Source: Streptomyces viridiviolaceus
GTDB lineage: Bacteria > Actinomycetota > Actinomycetes > Streptomycetales > Streptomycetaceae
Reading direction: 5' to 3'
Length of the DNA: 64,000 bases
Assembly (NCBI RefSeq): GCF_014650995.1
Contig: NZ_BMWA01000006.1
Coordinates: 1-64,000, forward strand
Below the pieces are notes generated by a model. The model searched no databases. It worked only from the letters and a program-made list of their open reading frames with translations, and was not told the origin of the DNA. A program made the translations under genes and the position numbers. Shown here in pieces: positions 17,421 through 25,721 of the stretch (positions are counted from its first letter, which is position 1; each line of letters opens with the position of its first letter).

Positions 17421-18653
17421 ATGAGCGCTTCGCAGACCTCTGACGTTCCCACTCTTCTCGTCAAGATCTTCGGCAAGGACCGGCCGGGCATCACGGCCGG
17501 CCTGTTCGACACCCTCGCCGCCTTCTCCGTCGACGTGGTCGACATCGAGCAGGTCGTCACCCGTGGCCGGATCGTGCTGTGCGCGCTCGTGACCGAGCCA
17601 CCCCGGGGGCTGGAGGGAGATCTGCGGGCGACCGTCCACAGCTGGGCGGAGTCGATGAAGATGCAGGCGGAGATCATCTCCGGTATCGGCGACAACCGGC
17701 CGCGCGGTCTCGGCCGCTCTCTCGTCACCGTGCTCGGGCACCCGCTCACCGCGGAGGCGACGGCCGCCATAGCGGCCCGGATCACCGAGACCGGCAGCAA
17801 CATCGACCGCATCTTCCGGCTCGCCAAGTACCCGGTGACGGCCGTCGAGTTCGCGGTGTCCGGTGTGGAGACCGAGCCGCTGCGCACCGCCCTGGCGACC
17901 GAGGCCGCCGCGCTCGGCGTGGACGTCGCCGTCGTCTCGGCGGGGCTGCACCGGCGAGCGCAGCGCCTGGTCGTCATGGACGTGGACTCCACGCTCATCC
18001 AGGACGAGGTGATCGAGCTCTTCGCCGCGCACGCCGGCTGCGAGGACAAGGTCGCCGAGGTGACCGCGGCCGCGATGCGCGGGGAGCTGGATTTCGAGCA
18101 GTCGCTGCACGCGCGCGTGGCGCTGCTGGAGGGGCTGGACGCCTCGGTGGTGGAGAAGGTGCGCAGCGAGGTACGGCTGACGCCGGGTGCCCGCACCCTG
18201 ATCCGTACGCTGAAGCGGCTCGGCTACCAGGTGGGTGTCGTCTCCGGCGGGTTCACCCAGGTCACCGACGACCTCAAGGAGCGGCTCGGGCTGGACTTCG
18301 CCCAGGCCAACACGCTGGAGATAGTCGATGGCCGGCTGACCGGCCGGGTCACCGGGGAGATCGTGGACCGGGCGGGCAAGGCACGGCTGCTGCGCCGGTT
18401 CGCCGCCGAGGCCGGGGTGCCGCTGTCGCAGACCGTGGCGATCGGGGACGGCGCCAATGATCTGGACATGCTGAACGCGGCGGGGCTCGGGGTCGCCTTC
18501 AACGCCAAGCCGGTGGTGCGCGAGGCGGCGCACACCGCGGTGAACGTGCCGTTCCTCGACACGGTGCTGTATCTGCTGGGCATCACCCGCGAGGAGGTCG
18601 AGGCGGCGGACACGCTGGACCAGCGGCCCGGCCAGGAGCTCGACCTGCACTGA
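17421..18653 (+). CDS. serB: Phosphoserine phosphatase with N-terminal ACT domains
   Basis: The 410-residue enzyme makes L-serine from phosphoserine. Two ACT-like domains fill residues 8-175 (LLVKIFGKDRPGITAGLFDT and a second at about 95). The HAD phosphatase domain follows, with the nucleophile in VVMDVDSTLIQDEVIE at about residue 190, then VGVVSGGFTQV and the motif IGDGANDLDML near residue 340. Length and order match actinobacterial SerB. The ATG at 17421 is nine bases after a TACGGT box, with little Shine-Dalgarno signal. A hairpin terminator follows the gene. Confidence 0.95.
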   Translation: MSASQTSDVPTLLVKIFGKDRPGITAGLFDTLAAFSVDVVDIEQVVTRGRIVLCALVTEPPRGLEGDLRATVHSWAESMKMQAEIISGIGDNRPRGLGRSLVTVLGHPLTAEATAAIAARITETGSNIDRIFRLAKYPVTAVEFAVSGVETEPLRTALATEAAALGVDVAVVSAGLHRRAQRLVVMDVDSTLIQDEVIELFAAHAGCEDKVAEVTAAAMRGELDFEQSLHARVALLEGLDASVVEKVRSEVRLTPGARTLIRTLKRLGYQVGVVSGGFTQVTDDLKERLGLDFAQANTLEIVDGRLTGRVTGEIVDRAGKARLLRRFAAEAGVPLSQTVAIGDGANDLDMLNAAGLGVAFNAKPVVREAAHTAVNVPFLDTVLYLLGITREEVEAADTLDQRPGQELDLH

Positions 18654-18672
18654 CCCCGTCTGCGTACGGCGC

Positions 18673-18701
18673 GGGCCCGGCACCGCCTGGGTGCCGGGCC
18701 C
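18673..18701. terminator. Bidirectional terminator
   Basis: GGGCCCGGCACC (18673-18684) pairs perfectly with GGTGCCGGGCCC (18690-18701) around a 5-base loop, between the convergent serB and phosphatase genes. Confidence 0.85.
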
Positions 18702-18717
18702 TGTCACGTGGGCGGGA

Positions 18718-19236
18718 TCAGTCGGTCGGCACCCAGAAGTCGTCCAACGAGGCGACGCCGGGTTCGACGTCCTTCCAGGTGCCGGTGAAGGACAGGACGG
18801 CGAAGGCGGCGGCCGGGAAGCCGCGGCGGGCCATCAGCTCGCGGGCGTCGTCCTGAGCCGAGCCGGCCAGGATGTCGGCGAGCCCCTGGATGCCCGGGTT
18901 GTGGCCGATCACCAGGACGTTCCGCGGATCGTCGGGGGTCTCGTTGAGCACGGCGATCAGTTCGCCGGGCGACGCCTCGTAGATCCGCTCCTCATAGACG
19001 GTTTTCGGCCGCTGCGGGAACTCCTGAACGGCGAGCTTCCAGGTCTCGCGGGTCCGGATCGCGGTAGAGCACAGGGCCAGGTCGAAGGGGATGCCGGTGT
19101 CCGCCAGCCGGCGTCCGGCCTCCGCGGCCTCCATGCGGCCCCGGTCGGCGAGCGGTCGCTCGTGGTCGGACACCTGTGGCCAGTCGGCTTTCGCATGCCG
19201 GAAGAGGACAATCCTGCGGGGTTCTGCGACGCTCAT
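18718..19236 (-). CDS. SixA-type histidine phosphatase family protein
   Basis: A 172-residue member of the histidine phosphatase superfamily. The phospho-accepting RHAKADW motif is at residues 13-19, the second arginine in ALCSTAIRTRETW at about 60 and the second histidine in VLVIGHNPGIQ at about 110. This RHAK form is typical of SixA-like phosphohistidine phosphatases, which are small single-domain proteins. The physiological substrate is unknown. The ATG at 19236 gives a family-like N-terminus. Confidence 0.88.
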   Translation of the reverse strand: MSVAEPRRIVLFRHAKADWPQVSDHERPLADRGRMEAAEAGRRLADTGIPFDLALCSTAIRTRETWKLAVQEFPQRPKTVYEERIYEASPGELIAVLNETPDDPRNVLVIGHNPGIQGLADILAGSAQDDARELMARRGFPAAAFAVLSFTGTWKDVEPGVASLDDFWVPTD

Positions 19237-19295
19237 GCAACCCAGCTTCGCATGAAACAGGCCATGGGGCGCAGGTAGTTGACATGCGGGTCCGG

Positions 19296-19502
19296 CTAGC
19301 CCACGGTCAGCTCACGCACCCGCTCCAGGAGGTGGGTGATCGTGGGGTCGCCCGCGGCCGCCTGGGCGTCCGAGGGGTCGAGCATCAGCAGCAGCAGCGT
19401 GACGAAGGCGAGCACGGGGAGGGCGAGGGCCCACCAGGGCAGCCGGATCTCGACGCCGCCCGGGGTCGCCGGGTGGGGCCGGGTGTGCGTAGGGGCCGAC
19501 AT
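19296..19502 (-). CDS. Small single-pass membrane protein
   Basis: A 68-residue protein, unrecognised by family. A Thr/Pro/His-rich N-terminus is followed by one strong membrane segment, LPWWALALPVLAFVTLLLLM, at residues 21-40 and a short tail, ending in THLLERVRELTVG. The ATG at 19502 is chosen because CGGAGG lies just upstream; the open frame extends further but is not conserved in character. A CCCCTAGGGG palindrome sits at 19634-19643 in the upstream gap. Confidence 0.7.
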   Translation of the reverse strand: MSAPTHTRPHPATPGGVEIRLPWWALALPVLAFVTLLLLMLDPSDAQAAAGDPTITHLLERVRELTVG

Positions 19503-19660
19503 GTGTGCCTCCGCTGGTCTTCGAGTCCCTGGTCCGTGCTCCGCGGTCCGCCGGTCGCGGTCACATCTCGAAGCTACGGAATCCGGGGGCCCCGACCCAT
19601 CCGGAGGTCCACCCACTTGACCCTGACCCTCACCCCCTAGGGGACGGGGGGATATCCCCA

Positions 19661-19683
19661 CCATCGGCCCGCCGGGCCGATGG
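19661..19683 (-). terminator. Hairpin after the MFS/small-peptide operon
   Basis: CCATCGGCCCG and CGGGCCGATGG form a near-perfect palindrome just downstream of the stop codon of the small peptide gene at 19689, consistent with a terminator for the MFS operon. Confidence 0.65.
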
Positions 19684-19688
19684 CGCGG

Positions 19689-19805
19689 TCACGGCGCGGC
19701 GATGGTGGCGATGATGCCGATGATCACGAAGATCGCGAGGAAGCCGCCGAAGACGAGCAGCATCTTCTTCTGGCCTTGCTGGGGGTTCGGGTCCAGGACT
19801 GGCAT
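19689..19805 (-). CDS. SGM_5486-type transporter-associated small membrane peptide
   Basis: A 38-residue peptide beginning MPVLDPNPQQGQKKM, with one membrane helix (LLVFGGFLAIFVIIGIIATI, residues 16-35) and ending AAP. This is the short Streptomyces family known in annotations as SGM_5486 family transporter-associated protein. It lies 34 bases downstream of the MFS transporter gene on the same strand, which is its usual place. It is probably a small subunit or modulator of that transporter; this is inferred from position. It is easily missed because of its size. Confidence 0.8.
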   Translation of the reverse strand: MPVLDPNPQQGQKKMLLVFGGFLAIFVIIGIIATIAAP

Positions 19806-19839
19806 ACGGCAAGTCTCGCATCCCCCGCGCGGGGCGGGG

Positions 19840-21183
19840 TCAGCGGGCCGCCTCCTCTTCCACGGTGCGGTTGCGCCCGGCCAGGACGCCGACCACCATC
19901 TGCGGCACCATCAGGGCGCTCATCAGCGCGATCGGCAGGCCCCAGCCGCCGCTGTGCTGGTAGAGCACGCCGACCAGGAGCGGGCCGGGGATGGAGATCA
20001 GATAGCCGGTGCTCTGCGCGAAGGCCGACAGCTGGGCGACGCCCGCGCCGGTCCTGGCCCGCATCCCCACCATGGTGAGGGCGAGCGGGAAGGCGCAGTT
20101 GGAGACGCCGAGCAGCAGGGCCCAGGCCCAGGCACCGCCGGCCGGGGCGAAGTACAGACCGGCGTACCCGGCGAGTCCGCACACGCCGAGGACCAGCACG
20201 ATCGGGCCCTGGTTGGGCAGCCGGGTGGCCACGCGCGGGATGACGAAGGCCAGCGGCACGCCCATCACCATGGTGACGGCCAGCAGCAGTCCGGCGGTGC
20301 CGGCGGCCACGCCCGCGTCCCGGAAGATCTGCGCCATCCAGCCCATGGTGATGTAGGCGGCGGTGGCCTGCAGGCCGAAGAAGACGGCGAGCGCCCAGGC
20401 CGTACGGCTGCGGGTGATCCGCAGCACGGGCTGCTCGGCCGGCCGGTCCGTGCCCGTGGACGCGTCCTCGGCGGAGGCTGTGGCGGGGGCGTCCGCCGCG
20501 GACGAGGCCCCCCGGTCCCGGACGAACGGGATCCACGGCAGGACGGCCGCGGCCCCCAGCGCCGCCCACACGGCGAGGCCGGGCTGCCAGTGCCCGCCCA
20601 GCGCGTTCGTCACCGGCACGGTCGCCGCGGCGGCGATCGAGGTGCCGAAGGCGAGGGCCATCGAGTACACGCCGGTCATGGAGCCGACCCGGTCGGGGAA
20701 CCAGCGCTTGACGATGACCGGCATCAGGACGTTGCTGACCGCGATGCCCATGAGCGCCAGGGCGGTGGCGGCCAGGAAGCCCGCCGTGCCACCGGCGAAC
20801 GGACGTATCAGCAGGCCCGCCGTGATGGCGACCATGCCCGCGCACACCACCGCGCCGGGTCCGAAGCGGCGGGCGAGCCGGGGGGCGGTGACGCCGAAGA
20901 CGGCGAAGCAGAGGGGAGGCACCGAGGTGAGCAGTCCGGCGACGCTGCCGCTCATGCCGAGCCCGTCGCGGACCTCCTCCAGGAGCGCGCCGAGGCTGGT
21001 GATGGCGGGCCGGAGGTTGAGGGCGGCCAGGACGATGCCGAGGACGAGCAGGCGCGTCGTCCATGCCGTCCACGCGCGCGTGGACGGCTGCCCCGACTGC
21101 GCGGGCACGGGTTCCCGGGCGTCGCGCGCGGCCGAATTGCTGACGGTCGTGGACCTGAGCGTCCGGGTTTCCTCACTAGCCAT
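19840..21183 (-). CDS. MFS transporter, CynX/NimT type
   Basis: A 447-residue major facilitator superfamily protein with 12 predicted membrane segments. Characteristic stretches are LLVLGIVLAALNLRPAITSL in helix 1, LLTSVPPLCFAVFG in helix 2 and MGVYSMALAFG-like GVYSMALAFGTS, which resemble the CynX/NimT branch. A hydrophilic loop of about 45 residues (RDRGASSAADAPATASAED) separates the two halves. The ATG at 21183 (MASEE) is preferred, although ATG 21192 is possible. The gene is divergent from a GntR regulator, which probably controls it. The substrate is unknown. Confidence 0.87.
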   Translation of the reverse strand: MASEETRTLRSTTVSNSAARDAREPVPAQSGQPSTRAWTAWTTRLLVLGIVLAALNLRPAITSLGALLEEVRDGLGMSGSVAGLLTSVPPLCFAVFGVTAPRLARRFGPGAVVCAGMVAITAGLLIRPFAGGTAGFLAATALALMGIAVSNVLMPVIVKRWFPDRVGSMTGVYSMALAFGTSIAAAATVPVTNALGGHWQPGLAVWAALGAAAVLPWIPFVRDRGASSAADAPATASAEDASTGTDRPAEQPVLRITRSRTAWALAVFFGLQATAAYITMGWMAQIFRDAGVAAGTAGLLLAVTMVMGVPLAFVIPRVATRLPNQGPIVLVLGVCGLAGYAGLYFAPAGGAWAWALLLGVSNCAFPLALTMVGMRARTGAGVAQLSAFAQSTGYLISIPGPLLVGVLYQHSGGWGLPIALMSALMVPQMVVGVLAGRNRTVEEEAAR

Positions 21184-21197
21184 GAGACCCATCATAG

Positions 21198-21212
21198 AAT
21201 CATGGGATGATT
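21198..21212. promoter_or_regulatory. Candidate GntR operator
   Basis: AATCAT-GGG-ATGATT is a perfect inverted repeat with 6-bp arms, followed by TGGTTGTCCA (21213-21222 region), in the 82-base gap between the divergent MFS and GntR genes. The A/T-rich arms stand out in this DNA. Binding by the neighbouring regulator is inferred. Confidence 0.5.
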
Positions 21213-21265
21213 GGTTGTCCATTCTGCGGTTGTCCGCCGCCGCAGCCCGTGTGCGAAGGTGAGCC

Positions 21266-21958
21266 ATGCCCCTGAGCCATCCCCGCCGCTCGGCACTGTC
21301 CGAGCAGGTCATCGCGTCACTGCGGCAGCAGATCGCCTCGGGCGAGTGGCCGGTCGGCTCCCGCATCCCGACGGAGCCCGAGCTCGTCGAGCAGCTCGGT
21401 GTCGCCCGGAACACGGTCCGCGAGGCGGTCCGCGCGCTGGCCCACAACGGCCTGCTGGACATCCGTCAGGGCTCCGGGACCTATGTCGTGGCGACCAGCG
21501 AGCTGGCGGGCGTGATGCACCGCCGCTTCGCCGACGCCGAGCCGCGGCACATCGCCGAGCTGCGCTCCACGCTGGAGTCGGCCGCCGCCCGCCTGGCCGC
21601 CGAGCGGCGCACGGAGAAGGACCTCAAGCAGCTCGACGCGCTGCTGGTGCGCCGCGAGGAGGCGTGGGAGTCGGGCGACACGGAGGCGTTCGTGACGGCG
21701 GACGCGACGTTCCACCTGGCCGTCGTGGCCGCCTCGCACAACGACGTGATGACCGCGATGTACGCGGACCTGGGCGAGGTGATGCGGGACTGGCTGCGGG
21801 AGGACGTCGGCGAGGAGCTGACGCCGGAGACGCACATGGACCACACCCGGCTGGTCGACGCTATCCGCGCGGGCGACGCCGAGACGGCCCACGAGGAGGC
21901 GGCGGGCTATCCGTTCCTGTGCCGTCCCGGCCGGTTCAGCTCACCCGCCGATGGCTGA
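21266..21958 (+). CDS. GntR-family regulator, FadR subfamily
   Basis: The 230-residue regulator has an N-terminal winged helix of the GntR type (LSEQVIASLRQQIASGEWPVG, cut; PTEPELVEQLGVARNTVREAVRAL, with LLDIRQGSGTYV as the wing) and a C-terminal all-helical FCD ligand domain (AELRSTLESAAARLAA, DATFHLAVVAASHN, HTRLVDAIRAGD). The metal-binding histidines of the FCD fold are visible in FHLAVV and DHTRLV. It likely represses the divergent MFS gene until a small acid ligand binds. Its last 23 bases overlap the 3' end of the convergent secreted-protein gene. Confidence 0.9.
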   Translation: MPLSHPRRSALSEQVIASLRQQIASGEWPVGSRIPTEPELVEQLGVARNTVREAVRALAHNGLLDIRQGSGTYVVATSELAGVMHRRFADAEPRHIAELRSTLESAAARLAAERRTEKDLKQLDALLVRREEAWESGDTEAFVTADATFHLAVVAASHNDVMTAMYADLGEVMRDWLREDVGEELTPETHMDHTRLVDAIRAGDAETAHEEAAGYPFLCRPGRFSSPADG

Positions 21959-22286
21959 TCCACGCCGACCGGACCTCCTTCCAGCAGCGTCCGGTCAGCC
22001 GCACGGTCTCGGCGGGCCCGGCCTCCACCGGGGCGCCGTCGCTGTCGAGGTCCCACCAGTGGGCGCACTCGACGTGCAGGCTCACCCGGTCGGTCCCCGG
22101 GTACGGGTTGTGGCAGTACGCGGTCACGCGGGATCCGTCGACCCGGATGCGGCACGCGGCGCCGAACGGCTCCGGCGACGGCGTGTCCCCGGCCGGCACG
22201 CGCGCGTCGGACATCGCCTCGTACGGCAGGAGCAGCACGCACACGACGGCGACGGTCGCTGAGGCCAGGCTGCGGAAGAAGCGCAC
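21936..22286 (-). CDS. Small secreted protein with five cysteines
   Basis: A 116-residue protein of no family I recognise. Residues 1-25 form a signal peptide (RFFRSLASATVAVVCVLLLP). The mature part has cysteines in AACRI, AYCHN, VECAHWW and GRCWKE, enough for two disulfides, and a WWDLDSDGAPVEAG loop. The GTG start at 22286 follows GAGGAGGTCC. Its 3' end overlaps the convergent GntR gene by 23 bases, so both C-termini are encoded on opposite strands of the same DNA. Confidence 0.65.
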   Translation of the reverse strand: MRFFRSLASATVAVVCVLLLPYEAMSDARVPAGDTPSPEPFGAACRIRVDGSRVTAYCHNPYPGTDRVSLHVECAHWWDLDSDGAPVEAGPAETVRLTGRCWKEVRSAWISHRRVS

Positions 22287-22403
22287 AAGGGGACCTCCTC
22301 GGCCGTGCTGGGGAGGGAAGCGCGTGGTGAACCCGCTACTCAAAGGGTGCGCGGCCGGGGTCGCCGCCGCGCGGCCGGCTGGGCCGAACGGGTGACATGC
22401 CGA

Positions 22404-22432
22404 GGGCCCGCGTCCCGGAGGAACGCGGGCCC
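22404..22432 (-). terminator. Terminator of the fabG-fabI operon
   Basis: GGGCCCGCGT and ACGCGGGCCC form a perfect 10-bp stem with a 9-base loop, 15 bases past the fabI stop codon. Confidence 0.8.
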
Positions 22433-22447
22433 CGGCGAGGCGCTCGG

Positions 22448-23215
22448 TCAGGCGCCGATGGCGTGCAGCCCGCCGTCGACGTGGATGATCTCGCCCGTGG
22501 TCTTCGGGAACCAGTCGCTCAGCAGCGCGACGACGCCGCGGCCGGCCGGCTCGGGGTCCTTGAGGTCCCACTCCAGCGGGGAACGGCTGTCCCACACGGA
22601 GGCCAGTTCGCCGAAGCCCGGGATGGACTTGGCGGCCATCGAGCCGATGGGACCCGCGGAGATGAGGTTGCAGCGGATGTTCTGCTTGCCCAGGTCGCGT
22701 GCCATGTACCGGTTGGTGGCCTCCAGGGCCGCCTTGGCCGGGCCCATCCAGTCGTACTGCGGCCAGGCGAACTGCGCGTCGAAGGTGAGGCCGACGACCG
22801 AGCCGCCGTTCTGCATCAGCGGCAGGCAGGCCATGGTCAGCGACTTCAGGGAGAACGCCGAGACGTGCATGGCCGTGGAGACCGACTCGAACGGCGTGTT
22901 CAGGAAGTTGCCGCCGAGCGCGTCCTGCGGCGCGAAGCCGATGGAGTGCACGACGCCGTCGAGACCGCCGAGCTCCTCGCCGACGATGTCCGCGAGACGT
23001 CCGAGGTGCTCGTCGTTGGTGACGTCGAGCTCGATGACCTTGGTGGGCTTGGGCAGCTTCTTGGCGATGCGCTCGGTCAGCGTGGGCCGCGGGAAGGCGG
23101 TGAGGATGATCTCGGCGCCCTGCTCCTGGGCCAGCTTGGCGGTGTGGAAGGCGATGGAGGACTCCATCAGCACACCGGTGATCAGGACGCGCTTGCCCTC
23201 GAGGATTCCGCTCAT
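22448..23215 (-). CDS. fabI: Enoyl-[acyl-carrier-protein] reductase (NADH), InhA/FabI type
   Basis: The 255-residue enzyme reduces the trans-2-enoyl-ACP in the last step of each fatty-acid elongation cycle. It begins GILEGKRVLITGVLMESSIA, the FabI/InhA form of the cofactor motif in which the usual glycine-rich pattern is altered. Further markers are HSIGFAP at about residue 93, FDAQFAWPQYDWMGPAKAAL with the catalytic Tyr and Lys near 155-165, and ISAGPIGSMAAKSIPGF. It lies 5 bases after fabG on the same strand; the two form an operon for fatty-acid synthesis. Confidence 0.95.
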   Translation of the reverse strand: MSGILEGKRVLITGVLMESSIAFHTAKLAQEQGAEIILTAFPRPTLTERIAKKLPKPTKVIELDVTNDEHLGRLADIVGEELGGLDGVVHSIGFAPQDALGGNFLNTPFESVSTAMHVSAFSLKSLTMACLPLMQNGGSVVGLTFDAQFAWPQYDWMGPAKAALEATNRYMARDLGKQNIRCNLISAGPIGSMAAKSIPGFGELASVWDSRSPLEWDLKDPEPAGRGVVALLSDWFPKTTGEIIHVDGGLHAIGA

Positions 23216-23220
23216 GGTGA

Positions 23221-23925
23221 TCAGTGACCCATTCCCAGTCCGCCGTCAACGGGGATGACGGCTCCAGTGATGTACGAGGCGTCGTCCGAGGCGAGGAACC
23301 GCACCGCGGCGGCGATCTCCTCCGGCTGCGCGTACCGGGCGAGCGGCACCTGCGACACGATGTTCGACCGCTGCTCCTCGGTGAGCGCCTTGGTCATGTC
23401 CGTGTCGACGAAGCCGGGCGCGACGACGTTGAAGGTGATGTTGCGCGAGCCCAGCTCGCGGGCGAGGGAACGCGCGAAGCCGACCAGGGCGGCCTTGGAG
23501 GCGGCGTAGTTCGCCTGCCCCGCGGAGCCGAGCAGGCCGACCACCGACGAGATCAGGACGACACGGCCCTTCTTGGCGCGCAGCATGCCCCGGTTGGCGC
23601 GCTTGACGACGCGGAAGGTGCCGGTGAGGTTGGTGTCGACGACCGAGGTGAAGTCCTCCTCGGACATGCGCATCAGGAGCTGGTCCTTGGTCACGCCGGC
23701 GTTGGCGATCAGGACCTCGACCGGGCCGTGCTCGGCCTCGATCTCCTTGTAGGCCTGCTCCACCTGCTCGGTGTCGGTGATGTCGCACTTGACGGCGAGG
23801 AAGCCGGCCGGCGGCTCCCCCGAGCGGTACGTGATCGCGACCTTGTCGCCGGCATCGGCGAAAGCGCGGGCGATGGCGAGGCCGATGCCCCGGTTGCCTC
23901 CGGTGACGAGAACCGAGCGGCTCAA
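23221..23925 (-). CDS. fabG: 3-oxoacyl-[acyl-carrier-protein] reductase
   Basis: A 234-residue SDR enzyme that reduces 3-oxoacyl-ACP with NADPH. The cofactor motif TGGNRGIG is at residues 8-15, NAG at about 83, the catalytic serine in VVLISSVVGLLG at about 132 and YAASKAALVGF at about 145. The C-terminus, YITGAVIPVDGGLGMGH, is typical of FabG. The start appears to be TTG at 23925, preceded by AAAGGG. Pairing with fabI five bases downstream gives a compact two-step reductase operon. Confidence 0.93.
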   Translation of the reverse strand: MSRSVLVTGGNRGIGLAIARAFADAGDKVAITYRSGEPPAGFLAVKCDITDTEQVEQAYKEIEAEHGPVEVLIANAGVTKDQLLMRMSEEDFTSVVDTNLTGTFRVVKRANRGMLRAKKGRVVLISSVVGLLGSAGQANYAASKAALVGFARSLARELGSRNITFNVVAPGFVDTDMTKALTEEQRSNIVSQVPLARYAQPEEIAAAVRFLASDDASYITGAVIPVDGGLGMGH

Positions 23926-24197
23926 CGGATCACCCTTTCCCTAGCGGTCCGAACGCCCGCCCCAGCACCTGGACGACAGGCGGCGATGACGGGCGGCTTC
24001 CTCGAAAACCTATCGGTCCCCGCCCGTCCGCGGACAATCGGGCACCCACAGTGGCTTACGGGACTGACTGTCGGGTCCCTACAGAAAGTGGCGGACGTCG
24101 GTCGCAAACCTGTGGTCCGCGGGCGGGGCGGCGCGACATGATCGGGGAAGCCTCCGGCCGCAGCAACCTCCGGTCACGTCGACAGAAAGAGACACAG

Positions 24198-25721
24198 GTG
24201 CCTCATAGCATCGACGAAGCCTTCACGGCCCTTCCCCTACGCGCCCTCGCCGACGCCGCTCTCGCACGCGCGCGTGCGCTCGGTGCCGAGCACGCGGACT
24301 TCCGGCTGGAGCGGGTGCGCAGTGCCTCCTGGCGGCTCAGGGACGCCAAGCCCGCCGGGTCCTCGGACACCACCGACCTCGGCTACGCGGTGCGCGTGGT
24401 GCACGGCGGTACGTGGGGCTTCGCGTCGGGCGTGGACCTGACGATGGACGCCGCCGCCAAGGTCGCCTCACAGGCGGTGGCGATGGCGAAGCTGTCCGCA
24501 CAGGTGATCCGGGCCGCCGGGTCGGACGAGCGGGTGGAGCTGGCCGGCGAGCCCGTGCACGCCGACCGCACGTGGATCTCGTCGTACGAGATCGATCCGT
24601 TCACCGTGCCCGGCGAGGAGAAGGCCGGACTGCTGGCGGAGTGGAGCGCGCGGCTGCTGGCCGCCGACGGGGTCGACCACGTCGACGCCTCGCTGCTGAC
24701 GGTGCACGAGAACAAGTTCTACGCCGACACCGCGGGGACCGTGACCACCCAGCAGCGGGTGCGGCTGCACCCGGTGCTCACCGCGGTGTCGGTGGACGGC
24801 TCCAGCGGCGAGTTCGACTCCATGCGCACGCTCGCGCCGCCCGCCGGACGCGGCTGGGAGTACCTGACCGGCACCGGCTGGGACTGGGACGCGGAGCTGG
24901 CCGAGATCCCGGAGCTGCTGGCCGAGAAGATGCGGGCGCCGAGCGTCGAGCCGGGGCTGTACGACCTGGTCGTCGACCCGTCCAACCTGTGGCTGACCAT
25001 CCACGAGTCCATCGGGCACGCCACCGAGCTGGACCGCGCCCTCGGCTACGAGGCGGCCTACGCCGGCACCTCCTTCGCCACCTTCGACCAGCTCGGCAAG
25101 CTGCGCTACGGCTCGGAGCTGATGAACGTCACCGGCGACCGCACCGCCGAGCACGGCCTGGCCACCGTCGGCTACGACGACGAGGGCGTCGAGGCCCAGT
25201 CCTGGGACCTGGTGAAGGACGGCACGCTGGTCGGCTACCAGCTCGACCGGCGCATCGCGAGGCTCACCGGGTTCGAGCGGTCCAACGGGTGCGCCTACGC
25301 CGACTCCCCCGCCCATGTGCCCGTGCAGCGCATGGCCAACGTGTCGCTGCGGCCGGACCCCGGCGGGCTGTCCACGGAGGACCTGATCGGGGGCGTGGAC
25401 CGGGGCGTCTACGTCGTCGGGGACCGGTCGTGGTCCATCGACATGCAGCGCTACAACTTCCAGTTCACCGGACAGCGGTTCTTCCGGATCGAGAACGGGC
25501 GGCTCACCGGGCAGCTGCGGGACGTGGCCTACCAGGCCACCACCACCGACTTCTGGGGGTCCATGGCGGCCGTCGGCGGCCCGCAGACGTACGTCCTGGG
25601 CGGGGCCTTCAACTGCGGCAAGGCCCAGCCGGGACAGGTCGCGGCCGTGTCGCACGGCTGCCCGTCCGCCCTCTTCAAGGGAGTCAACATCCTGAACACG
25701 ACCCAGGAGGCCGGTCGATGA
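24198..25721 (+). CDS. tldD: TldD-type metalloprotease
   Basis: The 507-residue protein belongs to the TldD/PmbA family. The zinc-binding motif HESIGHATELDRALG is at about residue 267, the signature that separates active TldD from its partner. The C-terminal FNCGKAQPGQVAAVSHGCPSALFKGVNI is also family-typical. TldD and TldE form a complex that degrades unfolded or peptide substrates, for example in microcin or RiPP maturation. The GTG start at 24198 follows AAAGAGACACAG. It overlaps tldE by four bases (ATGA). Confidence 0.93.
   Translation: MPHSIDEAFTALPLRALADAALARARALGAEHADFRLERVRSASWRLRDAKPAGSSDTTDLGYAVRVVHGGTWGFASGVDLTMDAAAKVASQAVAMAKLSAQVIRAAGSDERVELAGEPVHADRTWISSYEIDPFTVPGEEKAGLLAEWSARLLAADGVDHVDASLLTVHENKFYADTAGTVTTQQRVRLHPVLTAVSVDGSSGEFDSMRTLAPPAGRGWEYLTGTGWDWDAELAEIPELLAEKMRAPSVEPGLYDLVVDPSNLWLTIHESIGHATELDRALGYEAAYAGTSFATFDQLGKLRYGSELMNVTGDRTAEHGLATVGYDDEGVEAQSWDLVKDGTLVGYQLDRRIARLTGFERSNGCAYADSPAHVPVQRMANVSLRPDPGGLSTEDLIGGVDRGVYVVGDRSWSIDMQRYNFQFTGQRFFRIENGRLTGQLRDVAYQATTTDFWGSMAAVGGPQTYVLGGAFNCGKAQPGQVAAVSHGCPSALFKGVNILNTTQEAGR

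Noticed and set aside
15254..18196. 980-codon minus-strand frame opposite the streptophobe and serB genes
   Set aside because: It lies entirely opposite two well-supported genes, one of them serB with clear motifs.
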